Positions 15,139 to 23,100 of a stretch of DNA of 64,000 nucleotides are shown here, piece by piece. Under the pieces are notes generated by a model. The model did not search any database and was not told where the DNA came from. It was given only the letters and a program-made list of their open reading frames with translations. How positions within the stretch are numbered: position 1 is the first letter of the stretch; each line of letters starts with the position of its first letter. This stretch comes from Vreelandella titanicae BH1 (GTDB lineage: Bacteria > Pseudomonadota > Gammaproteobacteria > Pseudomonadales > Halomonadaceae): assembly GCF_000336575.1 (NCBI RefSeq), contig NZ_AOPO01000003.1:186001-250000 (forward strand), given 5' to 3'. The position numbers and the translations under genes were made by a program.

Positions 15139-15513
15139 TCAAACTTCCCTATCCCGTTCGTATCGCTCCACGTTTGGAAATGGCGGTAGCCAATGTTCTC
15201 GGCGAATGTTCCAAAGCTCATATGTCGGTTTCAGCTGATTGGGTGAATCAAGGGTGCCAAGGTGTATTTCGATTTCTTCCTCGCTTACCGAAAAAACCGA
15301 CGAACCGCATGCTGAACAGAAGTAGCGCCCCTGATAACTGTGCGGTTCGCCTTCGATAATGACAGCTTGCTTTGGGTAATCGGCAGCCGCATAGAAAAGC
15401 GCCCCATGATGCTTGCGACAATCCATACAGTGGCAAATACCTACCCGGAGCGGCTCGCCATTGGCCACGATTCGGATCTTACCGCAGAGACAGCCACCCG
15501 TTAGTTGAACCAT
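15139..15513 (-). CDS. GFA-family (CENP-V fold) zinc protein, intact copy A
   Basis: A 124-residue protein of the GFA family (S-(hydroxymethyl)glutathione-activating-like). Zinc ligands are visible as GCLCGK (residues 7-12), CHCMDC (about 28-33) and FCSACGSS (about 66-73). GGAG lies about eight bases before the ATG. Family members bind two zinc ions; most have no proven substrate, and the name should not be read as proof of formaldehyde metabolism. It converges on the RpnS-like gene. The paralogue at 22440-22814 is almost identical, and a truncated third copy lies at 12753. No regulator is adjacent. Confidence 0.88.
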   Translation of the reverse strand: MVQLTGGCLCGKIRIVANGEPLRVGICHCMDCRKHHGALFYAAADYPKQAVIIEGEPHSYQGRYFCSACGSSVFSVSEEEIEIHLGTLDSPNQLKPTYELWNIRREHWLPPFPNVERYERDREV

Positions 15514-15820
15514 TGTTAATCTCCAGAAGATTTATACATTCAAAGTAGGTGGCACTTTCGATTTTGTCTTGCCGCCGTCTCGTTGGTATTTGATGCCAGC
15601 AAACCGAGATAAATCGAGCTGTTGCAGGAGGCGGATTCGCCTAAGAGCCCGGAATTAGTTTGTATCTCGGTTATACAAGCAGGCGCGGATATTAAGCGGG
15701 TAAATCGCCCTCCCTTGGTTCTTTAAAAGATAGATAATTGGTGAACTAAAGGTACACAAAATTTGATAATATTAAAGAGTCTCATGGCAGATTATTTAGT
15801 TAAGTGCTAATTTGTGAACC
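15514..15820. promoter_or_regulatory. Promoter region of the abiE operon and GFA gene
   Basis: This stretch holds no gene. It is repeated with few changes at 22815-23090. Just before abiEi lies GTGAACTAAAGGTACAC (about 15741-15757), an imperfect palindrome kept in block B, and AT-rich sequence suitable for a -10 box. AbiEi antitoxins autorepress by binding inverted repeats, so this is the candidate site. The stretch 15640-15700 has no recognised element. Confidence 0.45.
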
Positions 15821-16642
15821 ATGAGTACACTTAATGAAGAAAAGCTAAAGAAGGTGCTTGAAGCCATACCTTCAGGATTCATGGTTGACACCGCATGGCT
15901 TGAACGCCACGGTGTCAGCCGTTTCCTTGCTCGCAAATACGTTGATAACGGCTGGCTGGAGCGTGTTAACCGCGGCGTCTTCCGCCGCCCCGCGCCGAAC
16001 GCAATAAAGTCGGCCACCATCGATTGGAAAACCTGCCTGCTTTCCATGCAGCATATTATGCGCTATGACATCCATATCGGCGGTACCACGGCGCTTGCCC
16101 AACAGGGCTACGATCACTATCTGCGTCTGGGCAGCAATGCGCCTGTCTGGGTATATGGCGAGGCCACGCCCAATTGGCTCAGCAAGCTGCCACTCAACGC
16201 ACCACTTCAAACCCGTAGCACCTCGCTGTTCGCCGACTCATCGCTTGGGTTGGCCAAGGACAACATCAATGCCGAAGGCACGCTGCCATGGGACTGGATG
16301 CTTAAAATGTCGGCACCCGAAAGGGCAATTATGGAAGCTATGAACGAGCTGCCCGACCTTGAGAGTTTTCACAACCTCGATATGCTATTTGAGAGCCTGA
16401 CAACGCTGAGACCTAAACTACTGTCAGCGCTGCTGCATAGTTGTAAGAAGATCAAGGTAAAGCGTCTGTTCTTTGTTTTTGCAGATCGCCACGATCACCC
16501 CTGGCGCAAGCGCCTCGACCCAGCAGAGTTCAATCTTGGAAGTGGCGACCGCGCGCTGGTAAAAGGGGGCAAGATACATCCGCGCTATCGGATTATGGTG
16601 CCTGAAGCGTTTGTAACGGCGGAGGCCAACGATGGCACGTGA
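15821..16642 (+). CDS. abiEi: AbiEi-type antitoxin/repressor of a type IV toxin-antitoxin pair
   Basis: A 273-residue protein with an N-terminal winged helix region (LKKVLEAIPSGFMVDTAWL, then HGVSRFLARKYVDNGWLERV, residues 8-55), the DNA-binding part of AbiEi, followed by the larger C-terminal antitoxin domain (GGTTALAQQGYDHYL at about 88-102, APERAIMEAM at about 167). AbiEi binds its own promoter and protects against AbiEii without lasting contact with the toxin. It overlaps abiEii by 11 bases. AbiE systems cause abortive infection of phages and stabilise plasmids. A 5'-deleted, frame-broken copy lies at 23101. Confidence 0.88.
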   Translation: MSTLNEEKLKKVLEAIPSGFMVDTAWLERHGVSRFLARKYVDNGWLERVNRGVFRRPAPNAIKSATIDWKTCLLSMQHIMRYDIHIGGTTALAQQGYDHYLRLGSNAPVWVYGEATPNWLSKLPLNAPLQTRSTSLFADSSLGLAKDNINAEGTLPWDWMLKMSAPERAIMEAMNELPDLESFHNLDMLFESLTTLRPKLLSALLHSCKKIKVKRLFFVFADRHDHPWRKRLDPAEFNLGSGDRALVKGGKIHPRYRIMVPEAFVTAEANDGT

Positions 16643-17549
16643 AACCTATGAAGCACAGGTCGCACTTCTTGTGCGTATTCTCCCGCATGTCGCCAAGGAA
16701 GATGTATTCGCGCTCAAGGGCGGCACGGCGATAAACCTGTTCTATCGTGATCTTCCGCGTTTGTCGGTCGATATCGACCTGACCTACCTGCCGGTGAAAG
16801 ATCGAATCGATAGCCTTTCCGAGATCAACAACGCGATGGATCGCATTGCGGGGGCCATTGAAGGCGGTATCGTTGATGCCAAAACACAACGTATAAAGGG
16901 CGGCGGTGGTGGTGCCACTCGTCTTCTTGCTCGCATGGGCGGTGTAGAGATCAAGATCGAAACCTCTCCAGTCACACGCGGTGTCGTTCATGAGCCTGAA
17001 ACGCTTTCCGTCTCCGAAGCTGTTGAAGATGAGTTCGGCTACGCAGAGATGCAGATTGTCTCCTTCGAAGATCTGTTCGGCGGTAAGTTGAACGCAGCCG
17101 TCGACCGTCAGCATCCGCGCGACCTTTACGATGTGAAGCTGCTTTACGAGAACGAGGGCCTAACGGATGATCTATTTCGCACCTTTTTGATCTACATTGC
17201 GAGTTCGTCGCGCCCCGCGCATGAGCTGCTGAATCCGAATCTCATCAATCTTGATCAGCCTTATACTCAAGAATTTGAGGGAATGACCAGAGCTTCTGTC
17301 AGTCTCCAAGAGCTCTTGGACACCCGTAAACGATTGATTACAGATATTCATTCCCGCTTCGATGAGAACACCAAGCGATTCCTAATAAGCCTGCATGACG
17401 GTACGCCCGATTTTGATGCTATTGATCGCCCTCGGGCGGTGGATCTGCCAGCCGTACGCTGGAAGCTTATCAATCTGGGAAAACTGAAAAACGAAAATGC
17501 CGCCAAGCATGCTGAGCAACGGAGAAAGCTGGAAGTGTTGCTAGGGTAG
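16632..17549 (+). CDS. abiEii: AbiEii/AbiGii nucleotidyltransferase toxin
   Basis: A 305-residue DNA polymerase beta-like nucleotidyltransferase. The signature runs LKGGTAINLFYRDLPRLSVD then IDL: the GG at residues 30-31 and the two catalytic aspartates at 47 and 49. Further family blocks are VSFEDLFGGKLNAAVDRQHP and RDLYDVKLL. AbiEii-type toxins transfer nucleotides to RNA targets (in some relatives tRNA acceptor stems) and cause growth arrest. GGAGG inside the end of abiEi supplies the ribosome-binding site, giving coupled translation. Full length and all motifs are present, so this copy should be active. Confidence 0.9.
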   Translation: MARETYEAQVALLVRILPHVAKEDVFALKGGTAINLFYRDLPRLSVDIDLTYLPVKDRIDSLSEINNAMDRIAGAIEGGIVDAKTQRIKGGGGGATRLLARMGGVEIKIETSPVTRGVVHEPETLSVSEAVEDEFGYAEMQIVSFEDLFGGKLNAAVDRQHPRDLYDVKLLYENEGLTDDLFRTFLIYIASSSRPAHELLNPNLINLDQPYTQEFEGMTRASVSLQELLDTRKRLITDIHSRFDENTKRFLISLHDGTPDFDAIDRPRAVDLPAVRWKLINLGKLKNENAAKHAEQRRKLEVLLG

Positions 17550-17555
17550 GTAGAT

Positions 17556-17748
17556 CGGAGCGGCGCCCTCGGTGTGATATGGAATGTGGACATCACGCTT
17601 CACTATCTAAGTCGCTGATTAATGCATCCATCGAGAAATCGTCCACGAATTCACCAGCTCTAGCTTGTCTGGTACCTTGAGCTAGATGTGTACGTAGCGC
17701 CTCAAGTTTGCTTTTGCGTTTTTCCAAGCTAAGACTTGTTGACGTCAT
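17556..17748 (-). pseudogene. parDE relic: ParD without its DNA-binding half, ParE start only
   Basis: 17593-17748 is an open frame of 51 codons (MTSTSLSLEKRKSK ... SDLDSEA). It aligns with the intact ParD at 2767-3015 except that about 33 residues forming most of the ribbon-helix-helix are missing. The toxin-binding tail is kept. The next gene is cut after about ten codons (MSTFHITPRA) where the end of abiEii begins. An intact frame without the DNA-binding part is unusual and could still neutralise the ParE at 2468, but decay is simpler. Confidence 0.7.
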
Positions 17749-17809
17749 AGAATGCTTCCCGTGTTCAAAAGTAATAAATATGGATATGGCTGACAAGAAA
17801 GGCAAGAGG

Positions 17810-17960
17810 CCTAACTGGTGCGGTCTACTGAGCATTTCTACTGTTTAACCCACTCTTCTTTACCAACAAGTCCGCTGATGAGCCCACGAGCCGAATAGAA
17901 GTCATAATCGGCTCATAATATGAGCTGAATGGAGGCAATCGGCTCGTGTATGGCTAAACA
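17810..17960 (+). repeat. Operator-like interspersed repeat, copy 2
   Basis: The fullest copy holds four half-sites: GAGCCGAAT, ATCGGCTCAT, ATGAGCTGAAT and ATCGGCTCGT at about 17888-17948. The 75 bases before it also match those before copy 3 at 27127. It ends at GTGTATGGC, where an ATG opens a 42-codon frame. Confidence 0.7.
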
Positions 17961-18078
17961 GGGCGCACGAAGAAGAGATCAAACGGAGCTGCTTGAAGCT
18001 CTATATATACAAGTTTCTGATGCCTTCCCTGAATGCTTACTGTCCAGACGATTTGCCAGTGGCACAGATCTTGGCTAG
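17950..18078 (+). pseudogene. Short frame after repeat copy 2, likely a gene remnant
   Basis: A 42-residue frame (MAKQGARRRDQTELLEALYI then QVSDAFPECLLSRRF) begins directly at the end of the repeat and stops at TAG 18076. The N-terminus reads like real protein, but there is no recognised domain and no ribosome-binding site. It is probably the start of the gene once driven by the repeat. From 18079 to 18196 nothing else is seen. Confidence 0.4.
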
Positions 18079-18196
18079 GCAATGTGTATTGTTGGGCAGG
18101 TCAATATCGAACTGTTGATATGTCCAAACCGAATATTCGGTTTGCGTCGCCACTACAAATCCACAAACTGACACACCCGAAACGGCTGAGTGCTAT

Positions 18197-19036
18197 CTAA
18201 CCATTCCCCGCCACAATCAACATCGTCGCCACAATAGACAACGCTATCCCCACCATGCTGGTGCCGCTAACCGCCTCCTTGCGAACCAGTGAGCCGAATA
18301 CGACGGGTATCAGCGGGTACATCGACACAATCACAATGCTGATAATGGTGAGCTGTCCTTGCCGTGATAGCGCATAGAGCGTAAGCCCTAGAGCGCTGAT
18401 ACCGCCCGCCATCGTTGAGAAAAGTGGAAGGCGTATTTGAGCTGGCTTCGTGCGTTGGTAAAACGGCAGTAGACACACGGCACCGTTTAGCATGCATAGG
18501 GCGATGCCATACAGCGCCGCATGGTCGGGCACCTGCCCAAGAAAGTGCAGCTGCAGAGAAAACCCCAACCCTGCACCTAACCCAAAGAGCAGGCCTGTTC
18601 TGATTATGCTGCTCACCTGCCCTTTGTTTATCCTACCTCCGCCCGTCGTTAGCCAGATAGCGGGCAAGGCGATCATCACACCTAGCCATACCCAAGCGTT
18701 GGGCCGCTCGCCAAGAAATACCAAAGAGAGCCCAAGGGCGATGGTTACCATCGAGACAGCGCTAACAGGCACTACGATAGCAAAGGGAGCCTGCGATAAG
18801 CCTTTATAAAGCAGCAATGCGCCCAGGGCTGAGCCAAGGCCAGCAAGCGTACCCCATTTCCAGGTATCTGGCTCCCATGTGGAAAAGAGCAGCGCGACTG
18901 CAAGACTGACAAGCGCCCCGCCCAGATGGGTGTAAAAACCAATATTAAGCGGCGGGTAAAAACGGGCGAGCAAGCCATTGATAAAGTGTGTACTGCCGAG
19001 CAACAACATGGCGCTTAGTGCCAGAACGATGGACAT
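18197..19036 (-). CDS. EamA/DMT-family transporter (copy B, intact)
   Basis: A 279-residue, ten-helix EamA exporter (LLGSTHFINGLLARFYPPLN near the start, FVxGNG end). It is the unbroken paralogue of the split gene at 624-1462, about four in five residues identical. The linker between the two halves (GGGRINKGQVSSIIRTG) shows where the other copy lost one base. It is divergent from the LysR paralogue at 19136, so the two-gene module was duplicated as a unit. Substrate unknown; inner membrane. Confidence 0.9.
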   Translation of the reverse strand: MSIVLALSAMLLLGSTHFINGLLARFYPPLNIGFYTHLGGALVSLAVALLFSTWEPDTWKWGTLAGLGSALGALLLYKGLSQAPFAIVVPVSAVSMVTIALGLSLVFLGERPNAWVWLGVMIALPAIWLTTGGGRINKGQVSSIIRTGLLFGLGAGLGFSLQLHFLGQVPDHAALYGIALCMLNGAVCLLPFYQRTKPAQIRLPLFSTMAGGISALGLTLYALSRQGQLTIISIVIVSMYPLIPVVFGSLVRKEAVSGTSMVGIALSIVATMLIVAGNG

Positions 19037-19135
19037 GGGATTTCCAGGTCAGGATGATAAATGAAAGGCCAGCATAGAAGGCGCTAGTGCTTGGCTGGAA
19101 ACTCGGTTCGCTCATGGCCGTTATGAGGAGGGATG

Positions 19136-20044
19136 ATGATAAGAGGCGCCGACATCTCTATTGCCCAACTACGTGTGCTGCTTGCGGTAGTGGAAGAGCA
19201 ATCCTATACCCGGGCGGCGGCGCGACTGGGCGTTAGCCAATCTGGCGTAAGTCACTCAATGCAGGCATTGGAAAAGCTGGTAGGTGGCCCACTTATCACA
19301 AAAGCGGCGGAAAGATGGGAGCCGACTGCCTTAGGCGAGTTAGTGCTTACTAGTGCCAGAAAGGTTGTAGGAGAGTTTCAGGTATTGAGCCAGCAAGTGG
19401 CCCAATTTCATAATGAAGTAGATGAAACGCTGAAAATAGGTGTAATTCCCAGTGCATTAACAGGATGGTTATCCCCACACCTTTCTAGCTTAACGAGCCG
19501 CTACCCTGATGCCATTAGCCTTGTGCTGGAAGGCATGGAGGAAGAGATAAAGGAGTGGGTGGAAAGCGGCGTGGTTGATATGGGCATAACCACCGATGTG
19601 ACGCAGCTTAATCTCACCTACTGGTGTGAGCACTTCGATTGGCAGCTACTAAAGAAGGATGAGGTCGTTGCCGTTTTACCCGAGAACCATTCACTCCGCA
19701 AACAAGCTAGCGTTACGGTAGCGGAGCTTGCCGATCATCCGTTGATTATGTCGTCAGGGGGTTGTGAGGCGCTTATTCAGCAGATATTTGCTCACTCATT
19801 GGAGGAAGTCGATACTTTTCAGGTGGATTTTTGGGTACGTGATACGCGCACGCTGTTGCAGATGGTTGCTGGCGATGTCGGTGTTAGCCTAGTGCCCACA
19901 CTGGCGTTAAACAATAAGCCAGCAGCTAATGTGGTAACGCTGCCGTTATCTCCCCAACGTGACCGGAACCTGATTGCCTTTTGGGCTAAATGGCAGCCGC
20001 TGAATCAGGTCGGCCAACAACTACTGAAAGAGTGCAAAGCGTAA
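19136..20044 (+). CDS. LysR-family transcriptional regulator (copy B)
   Basis: A 302-residue LysR protein, paralogue of 1562-2464. Same helix-turn-helix (AARLGVSQSGVSHSMQALEK) and effector domain; differences cluster in the linker (ITKAAERWEPTALGE). GAGGAGG upstream favours ATG 19136 over 19133. It probably controls the divergent EamA gene. A fragment of a third member of this subfamily, its C-terminal tail only, lies at 26224-26310. Differences from copy A suggest an older duplication than that of the toxin-antitoxin blocks. Confidence 0.9.
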   Translation: MIRGADISIAQLRVLLAVVEEQSYTRAAARLGVSQSGVSHSMQALEKLVGGPLITKAAERWEPTALGELVLTSARKVVGEFQVLSQQVAQFHNEVDETLKIGVIPSALTGWLSPHLSSLTSRYPDAISLVLEGMEEEIKEWVESGVVDMGITTDVTQLNLTYWCEHFDWQLLKKDEVVAVLPENHSLRKQASVTVAELADHPLIMSSGGCEALIQQIFAHSLEEVDTFQVDFWVRDTRTLLQMVAGDVGVSLVPTLALNNKPAANVVTLPLSPQRDRNLIAFWAKWQPLNQVGQQLLKECKA

Positions 20045-20126
20045 CGGGCTTTCCATCGCATGGTGTGAATGTATTACGGATGGATGAGCATGGTAATCTG
20101 TCTCGTAACGATTGGCAGAGGTCTCC

Positions 20127-21089
20127 ATGGTTAATAACCACCACGATACCGGCTACAAAGAGTTGTTTAGTTATCCTGAATTTGTTCAGCAACTCATCGA
20201 AGGCTTTGCTCCCGCCGAGATTGCCCGGTTAATGGATTTTTCTACCCTGAAGAGCCAGAGCGGCAACTACATTACGCCACTGTTCGAAGAAAAAATTGAG
20301 GACGTGGTGTGGTCAGTCAACGTTAACTGGCAAGGGATGACCCAAGAGGTGTACCTGTACATCTTGTTGGAGTTTCAGTCCTCGGTGGATCGCACCATGC
20401 CGGTTCGGCTGATGCACTACGCCGCTTGCTTCTACAGTGAATTGCTCAAGCAGAAGGTCATCACACCCGGCCAGGGCTTACCGCCGGTGTTTCCGGTAGT
20501 GCTTTATAACGGCTCAGAGCGCTGGACGGCATCGTTAGATCTCTATGACATGATCATGCCGGAACCGCCGGGTCTCCTACAGGTCTACCAGCCACGCATG
20601 CGTTATTATTTAGTCGATGAAGGGCGCTATACTGATGAGCAGCTAGGCTTGGTGCAGTCGCCGTTAAGCGGGGTGTTCAGTATCGAGAAGGCTTCCACAA
20701 ATCGCCAGGGGCTTCAGCAAGCTGTGGATCGGATTGTGGCGATTATTCAGGCCGATTCTCACAAAGAGCGTATCGACAAGATTATTACCCGCTGGCTTAA
20801 GCGCCACTTGCAGCGGCTCGGGGCTGAGGTCGACCTCAATCAGCTCAACAGTTTGGTGGAGGATAAAGACATGTTGGCAGAAAATTTGGAAAACTGGGCT
20901 CAGCAAGAACGCCAAGTAGGCATTCAGGAAGGCGAAAAGCTGGGCATCGAGAAAGGTGAAAAGCTAGGCATCGAGAAAACTGCCCGTAATCTGCTCAAGC
21001 TGGGGGTGCTGAGTGATGAGCAGATTGCAGGAGCGACAGGCTTGGCGTTAGAGGATGTGGCTAAGCTGCGCACTGAAGGCCAGCGCTGA
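20127..21089 (+). CDS. rpn: Rpn-family recombination-promoting nuclease (full length)
   Basis: A 320-residue PD-(D/E)XK-type protein of the Rpn/transposase_31 family. The N-terminal nuclease region has the phrase DTGYKELFSYPEFVQQLIEG, the acidic position before VVWSVN, and the LLEFQSS (ExQ) catalytic motif at about residues 80-86. The C-terminal tail carries repeated GEKLGIEK octapeptides and a final helix (LSDEQIAGATGLALEDVAKL). ATG 20127 with AGAGG just upstream is chosen over TTG 20112. Rpn proteins cut DNA and in E. coli act as toxic antiphage proteins held by their own tail. It is followed by the hairpin at 21134. It is the only intact member here and the likely donor of all the tails. 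Confidence 0.9.
   Translation: MVNNHHDTGYKELFSYPEFVQQLIEGFAPAEIARLMDFSTLKSQSGNYITPLFEEKIEDVVWSVNVNWQGMTQEVYLYILLEFQSSVDRTMPVRLMHYAACFYSELLKQKVITPGQGLPPVFPVVLYNGSERWTASLDLYDMIMPEPPGLLQVYQPRMRYYLVDEGRYTDEQLGLVQSPLSGVFSIEKASTNRQGLQQAVDRIVAIIQADSHKERIDKIITRWLKRHLQRLGAEVDLNQLNSLVEDKDMLAENLENWAQQERQVGIQEGEKLGIEKGEKLGIEKTARNLLKLGVLSDEQIAGATGLALEDVAKLRTEGQR
20871..21089 (+). CDS. Internal start for a short Rpn tail product (RpnS candidate)
   Basis: Inside rpn, GGAGG at 20858-20862 stands eight bases before an in-frame ATG at 20871. Translation there gives 72 residues: MLAENLENWAQQERQVG, octapeptide repeats, and the closing helix. This matches the genes-within-genes arrangement described for E. coli Rpn proteins, where the tail is made separately and blocks the nuclease. 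Both detached tails (14892, 22217) start at the homologous ATG with the same upstream signal, which supports selection on this start. Confidence 0.7.
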   Translation: MLAENLENWAQQERQVGIQEGEKLGIEKGEKLGIEKTARNLLKLGVLSDEQIAGATGLALEDVAKLRTEGQR

Positions 21090-21133
21090 TCCTTGCTTTC
21101 ATTTACGTATTCCCGCTTCACACATAAAACGAG

Positions 21134-21165
21134 AGGGCAGTCCAATTGGCTGCCCTTTCTGTATT
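21134..21165 (+). terminator. Terminator of rpn
   Basis: AGGGCAG and CTGCCCT form a stem around TCCAATTGG, followed by TTTCTGTATTT, 45 bases after the rpn stop. The hairpin also appears after the Rpn-tail fragments at 13806 and 26064. Confidence 0.75.
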
Positions 21166-21327
21166 TGGTTGCTGAGGATGGCAGACATTCCCCATGCCAT
21201 GAAAGCCCCCAGCGTCAGGTTAAGTGTTGCACATACTGATATTCTTTTTTAAATTTTTATTAGGGAGTTAAAAGAGACACTTGGGTCTATCTATTTAGAT
21301 GAACGTCGGCAAGCATATGAATTGCTG

Positions 21328-21359
21328 CTTCAATGGTTGTCAATTGACAACCATTGAAG
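21328..21359 (+). promoter_or_regulatory. Perfect 32-base palindrome upstream of the HicA-like gene (copy B)
   Basis: CTTCAATGGTTGTCAA abuts its exact complement. It is the copy-A palindrome lengthened by two matched bases at each end through one base difference (G to A at the position matching 14033). It ends 25 bases before the ATG at 21385. Likely operator of the downstream helix-turn-helix protein. Confidence 0.75.
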
Positions 21360-21384
21360 GGGGCTTCATACTCAGAGGCAAATA

Positions 21385-21654
21385 ATGACTCGTCCATCAC
21401 ATCCGAAAAAAGAGATCGAAACTGCCCTCAAACATGCGGAAGCGGAGGGCTGGCGAGTTGAAGTCGGCGGTAGTCACGCCTGGGGCAAGATTTACTGTCC
21501 CTATAATGATGATGAATGCCGCTGCGGTGAGTTTTGTATCGCGAGCGTGTGGAGTACACCGAAAAATCCCGGCAGCCACGCCCGGGCAATTCGGAGAGTG
21601 GTGGACAAGTGCTCGACCCACAAGCGTCGAGACGAAGCGGAGCCGGAGGATTGA
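21385..21654 (+). CDS. HicA-like small protein, possible toxin (copy B)
   Basis: This 89-residue protein is identical to that at 14060-14329, with the GW and GGSH motifs of HicA-type interferases and an added four-cysteine stretch. The copy has the same AGAGG signal, four-base gap to the helix-turn-helix gene and palindrome upstream. Two identical toxin-like genes 7.3 kb apart mean that either antitoxin could serve both. The duplication is recent since even silent positions agree. Confidence 0.7.
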   Translation: MTRPSHPKKEIETALKHAEAEGWRVEVGGSHAWGKIYCPYNDDECRCGEFCIASVWSTPKNPGSHARAIRRVVDKCSTHKRRDEAEPED

Positions 21655-21657
21655 AGA

Positions 21658-22182
21658 ATGGAATATGTTTTTACGCTGAAATACCAACTGGCTGATAGTG
21701 ATTCCGACCTAGATGCGCTGGTGGGGCATTTGGGCACTGCCGGTTGCGATGATGCTCTGGTGGGCGTGGGGCAGCCGGGCCGCTTGGCGCTGGAATTCTC
21801 TCGTGAAGCGGGCAGCGCCGCGGAAGCGGTTCGCACTGCCCTGGTTGACGTAAAAAAAGCGATCCCTTCCGCGCGGCTGATCGAGGCTTCGCCGGATCTT
21901 GTTGGCCTGACGGATGTAGCAGACGTTGTGGGCGTATCCCGACAGGCAATGCGAAAGTTGATGCTCACCCACCGAGCGACGTTTCCTATGCCGGTTCACG
22001 AAGGCAGTGCCTCAATCTGGCACCTGGTGGAGGTGCTTGACTGGTTGATGACCCGAGGGGGTTACCAAATTGATGTTGGCGTGCTGGATATTGCGAAAGT
22101 AGCATTAGAAGTGAATATAGCCAAAGAGGCGATCCGCCATCCGGTTCGTAGCCGCGAGGAAATGGAGTTGCTGACCGCGTAG
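21658..22182 (+). CDS. Helix-turn-helix protein, probable cognate antitoxin/repressor (copy B)
   Basis: A 174-residue paralogue of 14333-14857 with the same alpha-beta N-terminal domain and helix-turn-helix (VADVVGVSRQAMRKLM). Differences from copy A are few and mostly conservative (for example EYVF for EYIF, VGHLGTAG for VERLGAAG, HLVEVLDW for HLAEVLDW). It begins four bases after the HicA-like gene and is followed 34 bases later by the RpnS-like tail. The DNA-binding helix is unchanged between copies, in keeping with their shared palindrome. Confidence 0.7.
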   Translation: MEYVFTLKYQLADSDSDLDALVGHLGTAGCDDALVGVGQPGRLALEFSREAGSAAEAVRTALVDVKKAIPSARLIEASPDLVGLTDVADVVGVSRQAMRKLMLTHRATFPMPVHEGSASIWHLVEVLDWLMTRGGYQIDVGVLDIAKVALEVNIAKEAIRHPVRSREEMELLTA

Positions 22183-22216
22183 CCAACAGCTCAACAGTTT
22201 GTTGGAGGATAAAGAC

Positions 22217-22399
22217 ATGTTGGCAGAAAATTTGGAAAACTGGGCTCAGCAAGAACGCCAGGAAGGCGAAAAGCTGGGCATTGAGAAAACGGCCCGTAAT
22301 CTGCTCAAGCTGGGAGTGCTGAGTGACGAGCAGATTGCTGAAGCGACAGGCTTGGTGCTAGAGGATGTGGTTAAGCTGCGCACTGAAGGTAAGCGCTGA
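22217..22399 (+). CDS. Free-standing Rpn C-terminal domain, RpnS-like (copy B)
   Basis: A 60-residue protein beginning MLAENLENWAQQERQEGEKL, the Rpn tail without nuclease. GGAGG at 22204-22208 is eight bases before the ATG, exactly as in full-length rpn. It has one GEKLGIEK unit, against two in copy A and two plus an extra QVGIQE in full-length rpn, so the repeat number varies. The final helix keeps LSDEQIAEATGLVLEDVVKL. It is the third gene after the palindrome and probably co-transcribed. The family role suggested is inhibitor of the Rpn nuclease. Confidence 0.7.
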   Translation: MLAENLENWAQQERQEGEKLGIEKTARNLLKLGVLSDEQIAEATGLVLEDVVKLRTEGKR

Positions 22400-22439
22400 T
22401 CGATTACCTTCTGACCTAAGCGGCAGCCCTTGAACCCGC

Positions 22440-22814
22440 TCAATCTTCCCGATCTCGTTCGTATCGCTCCACGTTTTGAAATGGCGGTAGCCAATGTTCG
22501 CGGCGAATGCCCCAAAGCTCATACGTCGGTTTAAGTTGATTGGGTGAATCAAGGGTACCAAGGTGTATTTCGATTTCTTCCTCGCTTACCGAAAAAACCG
22601 ACGAACCGCATGCGGAACAGAAGTAGCGCCCCTGATAACTGTGCGGTTCGCCTTCGATAATGACAGCTTGCTTGGGATAATCAGCAGCCGCATAGAAAAG
22701 CGCCCCATGATGCTTGCGACAATCCATACAGTGGCAAATACCTACCCGAAGCGGCTCGCCATTGGCCAAGATTCGGATCTTACCGCAGAGACAGCCACCT
22801 GTTAGTTGTTCCAT
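22440..22814 (-). CDS. GFA-family zinc protein, intact copy B
   Basis: A 124-residue paralogue of 15139-15513, with GCLCGK, CHCMDC and FCSACGSS zinc-ligand clusters complete. GGAG before the ATG at 22812-22814 sets the start; a TTG two codons upstream is less likely. It converges on the RpnS-like gene across a hairpin (22385-22411). Only a few residues differ from copy A (for example ILANGE for IVANGE). Function as for the family: zinc-binding, substrate unproven. Confidence 0.88.
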   Translation of the reverse strand: MEQLTGGCLCGKIRILANGEPLRVGICHCMDCRKHHGALFYAAADYPKQAVIIEGEPHSYQGRYFCSACGSSVFSVSEEEIEIHLGTLDSPNQLKPTYELWGIRREHWLPPFQNVERYERDRED

Positions 22815-23100
22815 TGCCAATCTCCAGAAGATTCATACATTCAAAGTAGGTGGCACTTTTTGTTTTGTCTTGCTGCCGTCTCGTTGGTATTTGATGCCCG
22901 CAAACCGATAAAAGCTAGCTGTTGCAGGAGGCGGATTTGCCTTAGAGCCCGGAATTAGTTTGTATCTCGGTTACAAGCAGGCGCGGATATTAAGCTGGTA
23001 AATCGCCTCCCCGTGGGTCTTTAAAAGATAGGTGCTTTGTGAACTAAAAGTACACAAAATTTGACGATATTAAAGAGCCTTATGGAAGATTCTTTAGTTA
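22815..23100. promoter_or_regulatory. Second copy of the abiE promoter stretch
   Basis: This matches 15514-15800 with scattered changes, including the palindrome-like GTGAACTAAAAGTACAC just before the gene. At about 23098 the match jumps about 470 bases ahead into the abiEi coding sequence, so the promoter now precedes a gutted gene. Nothing else is seen. Confidence 0.5.
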
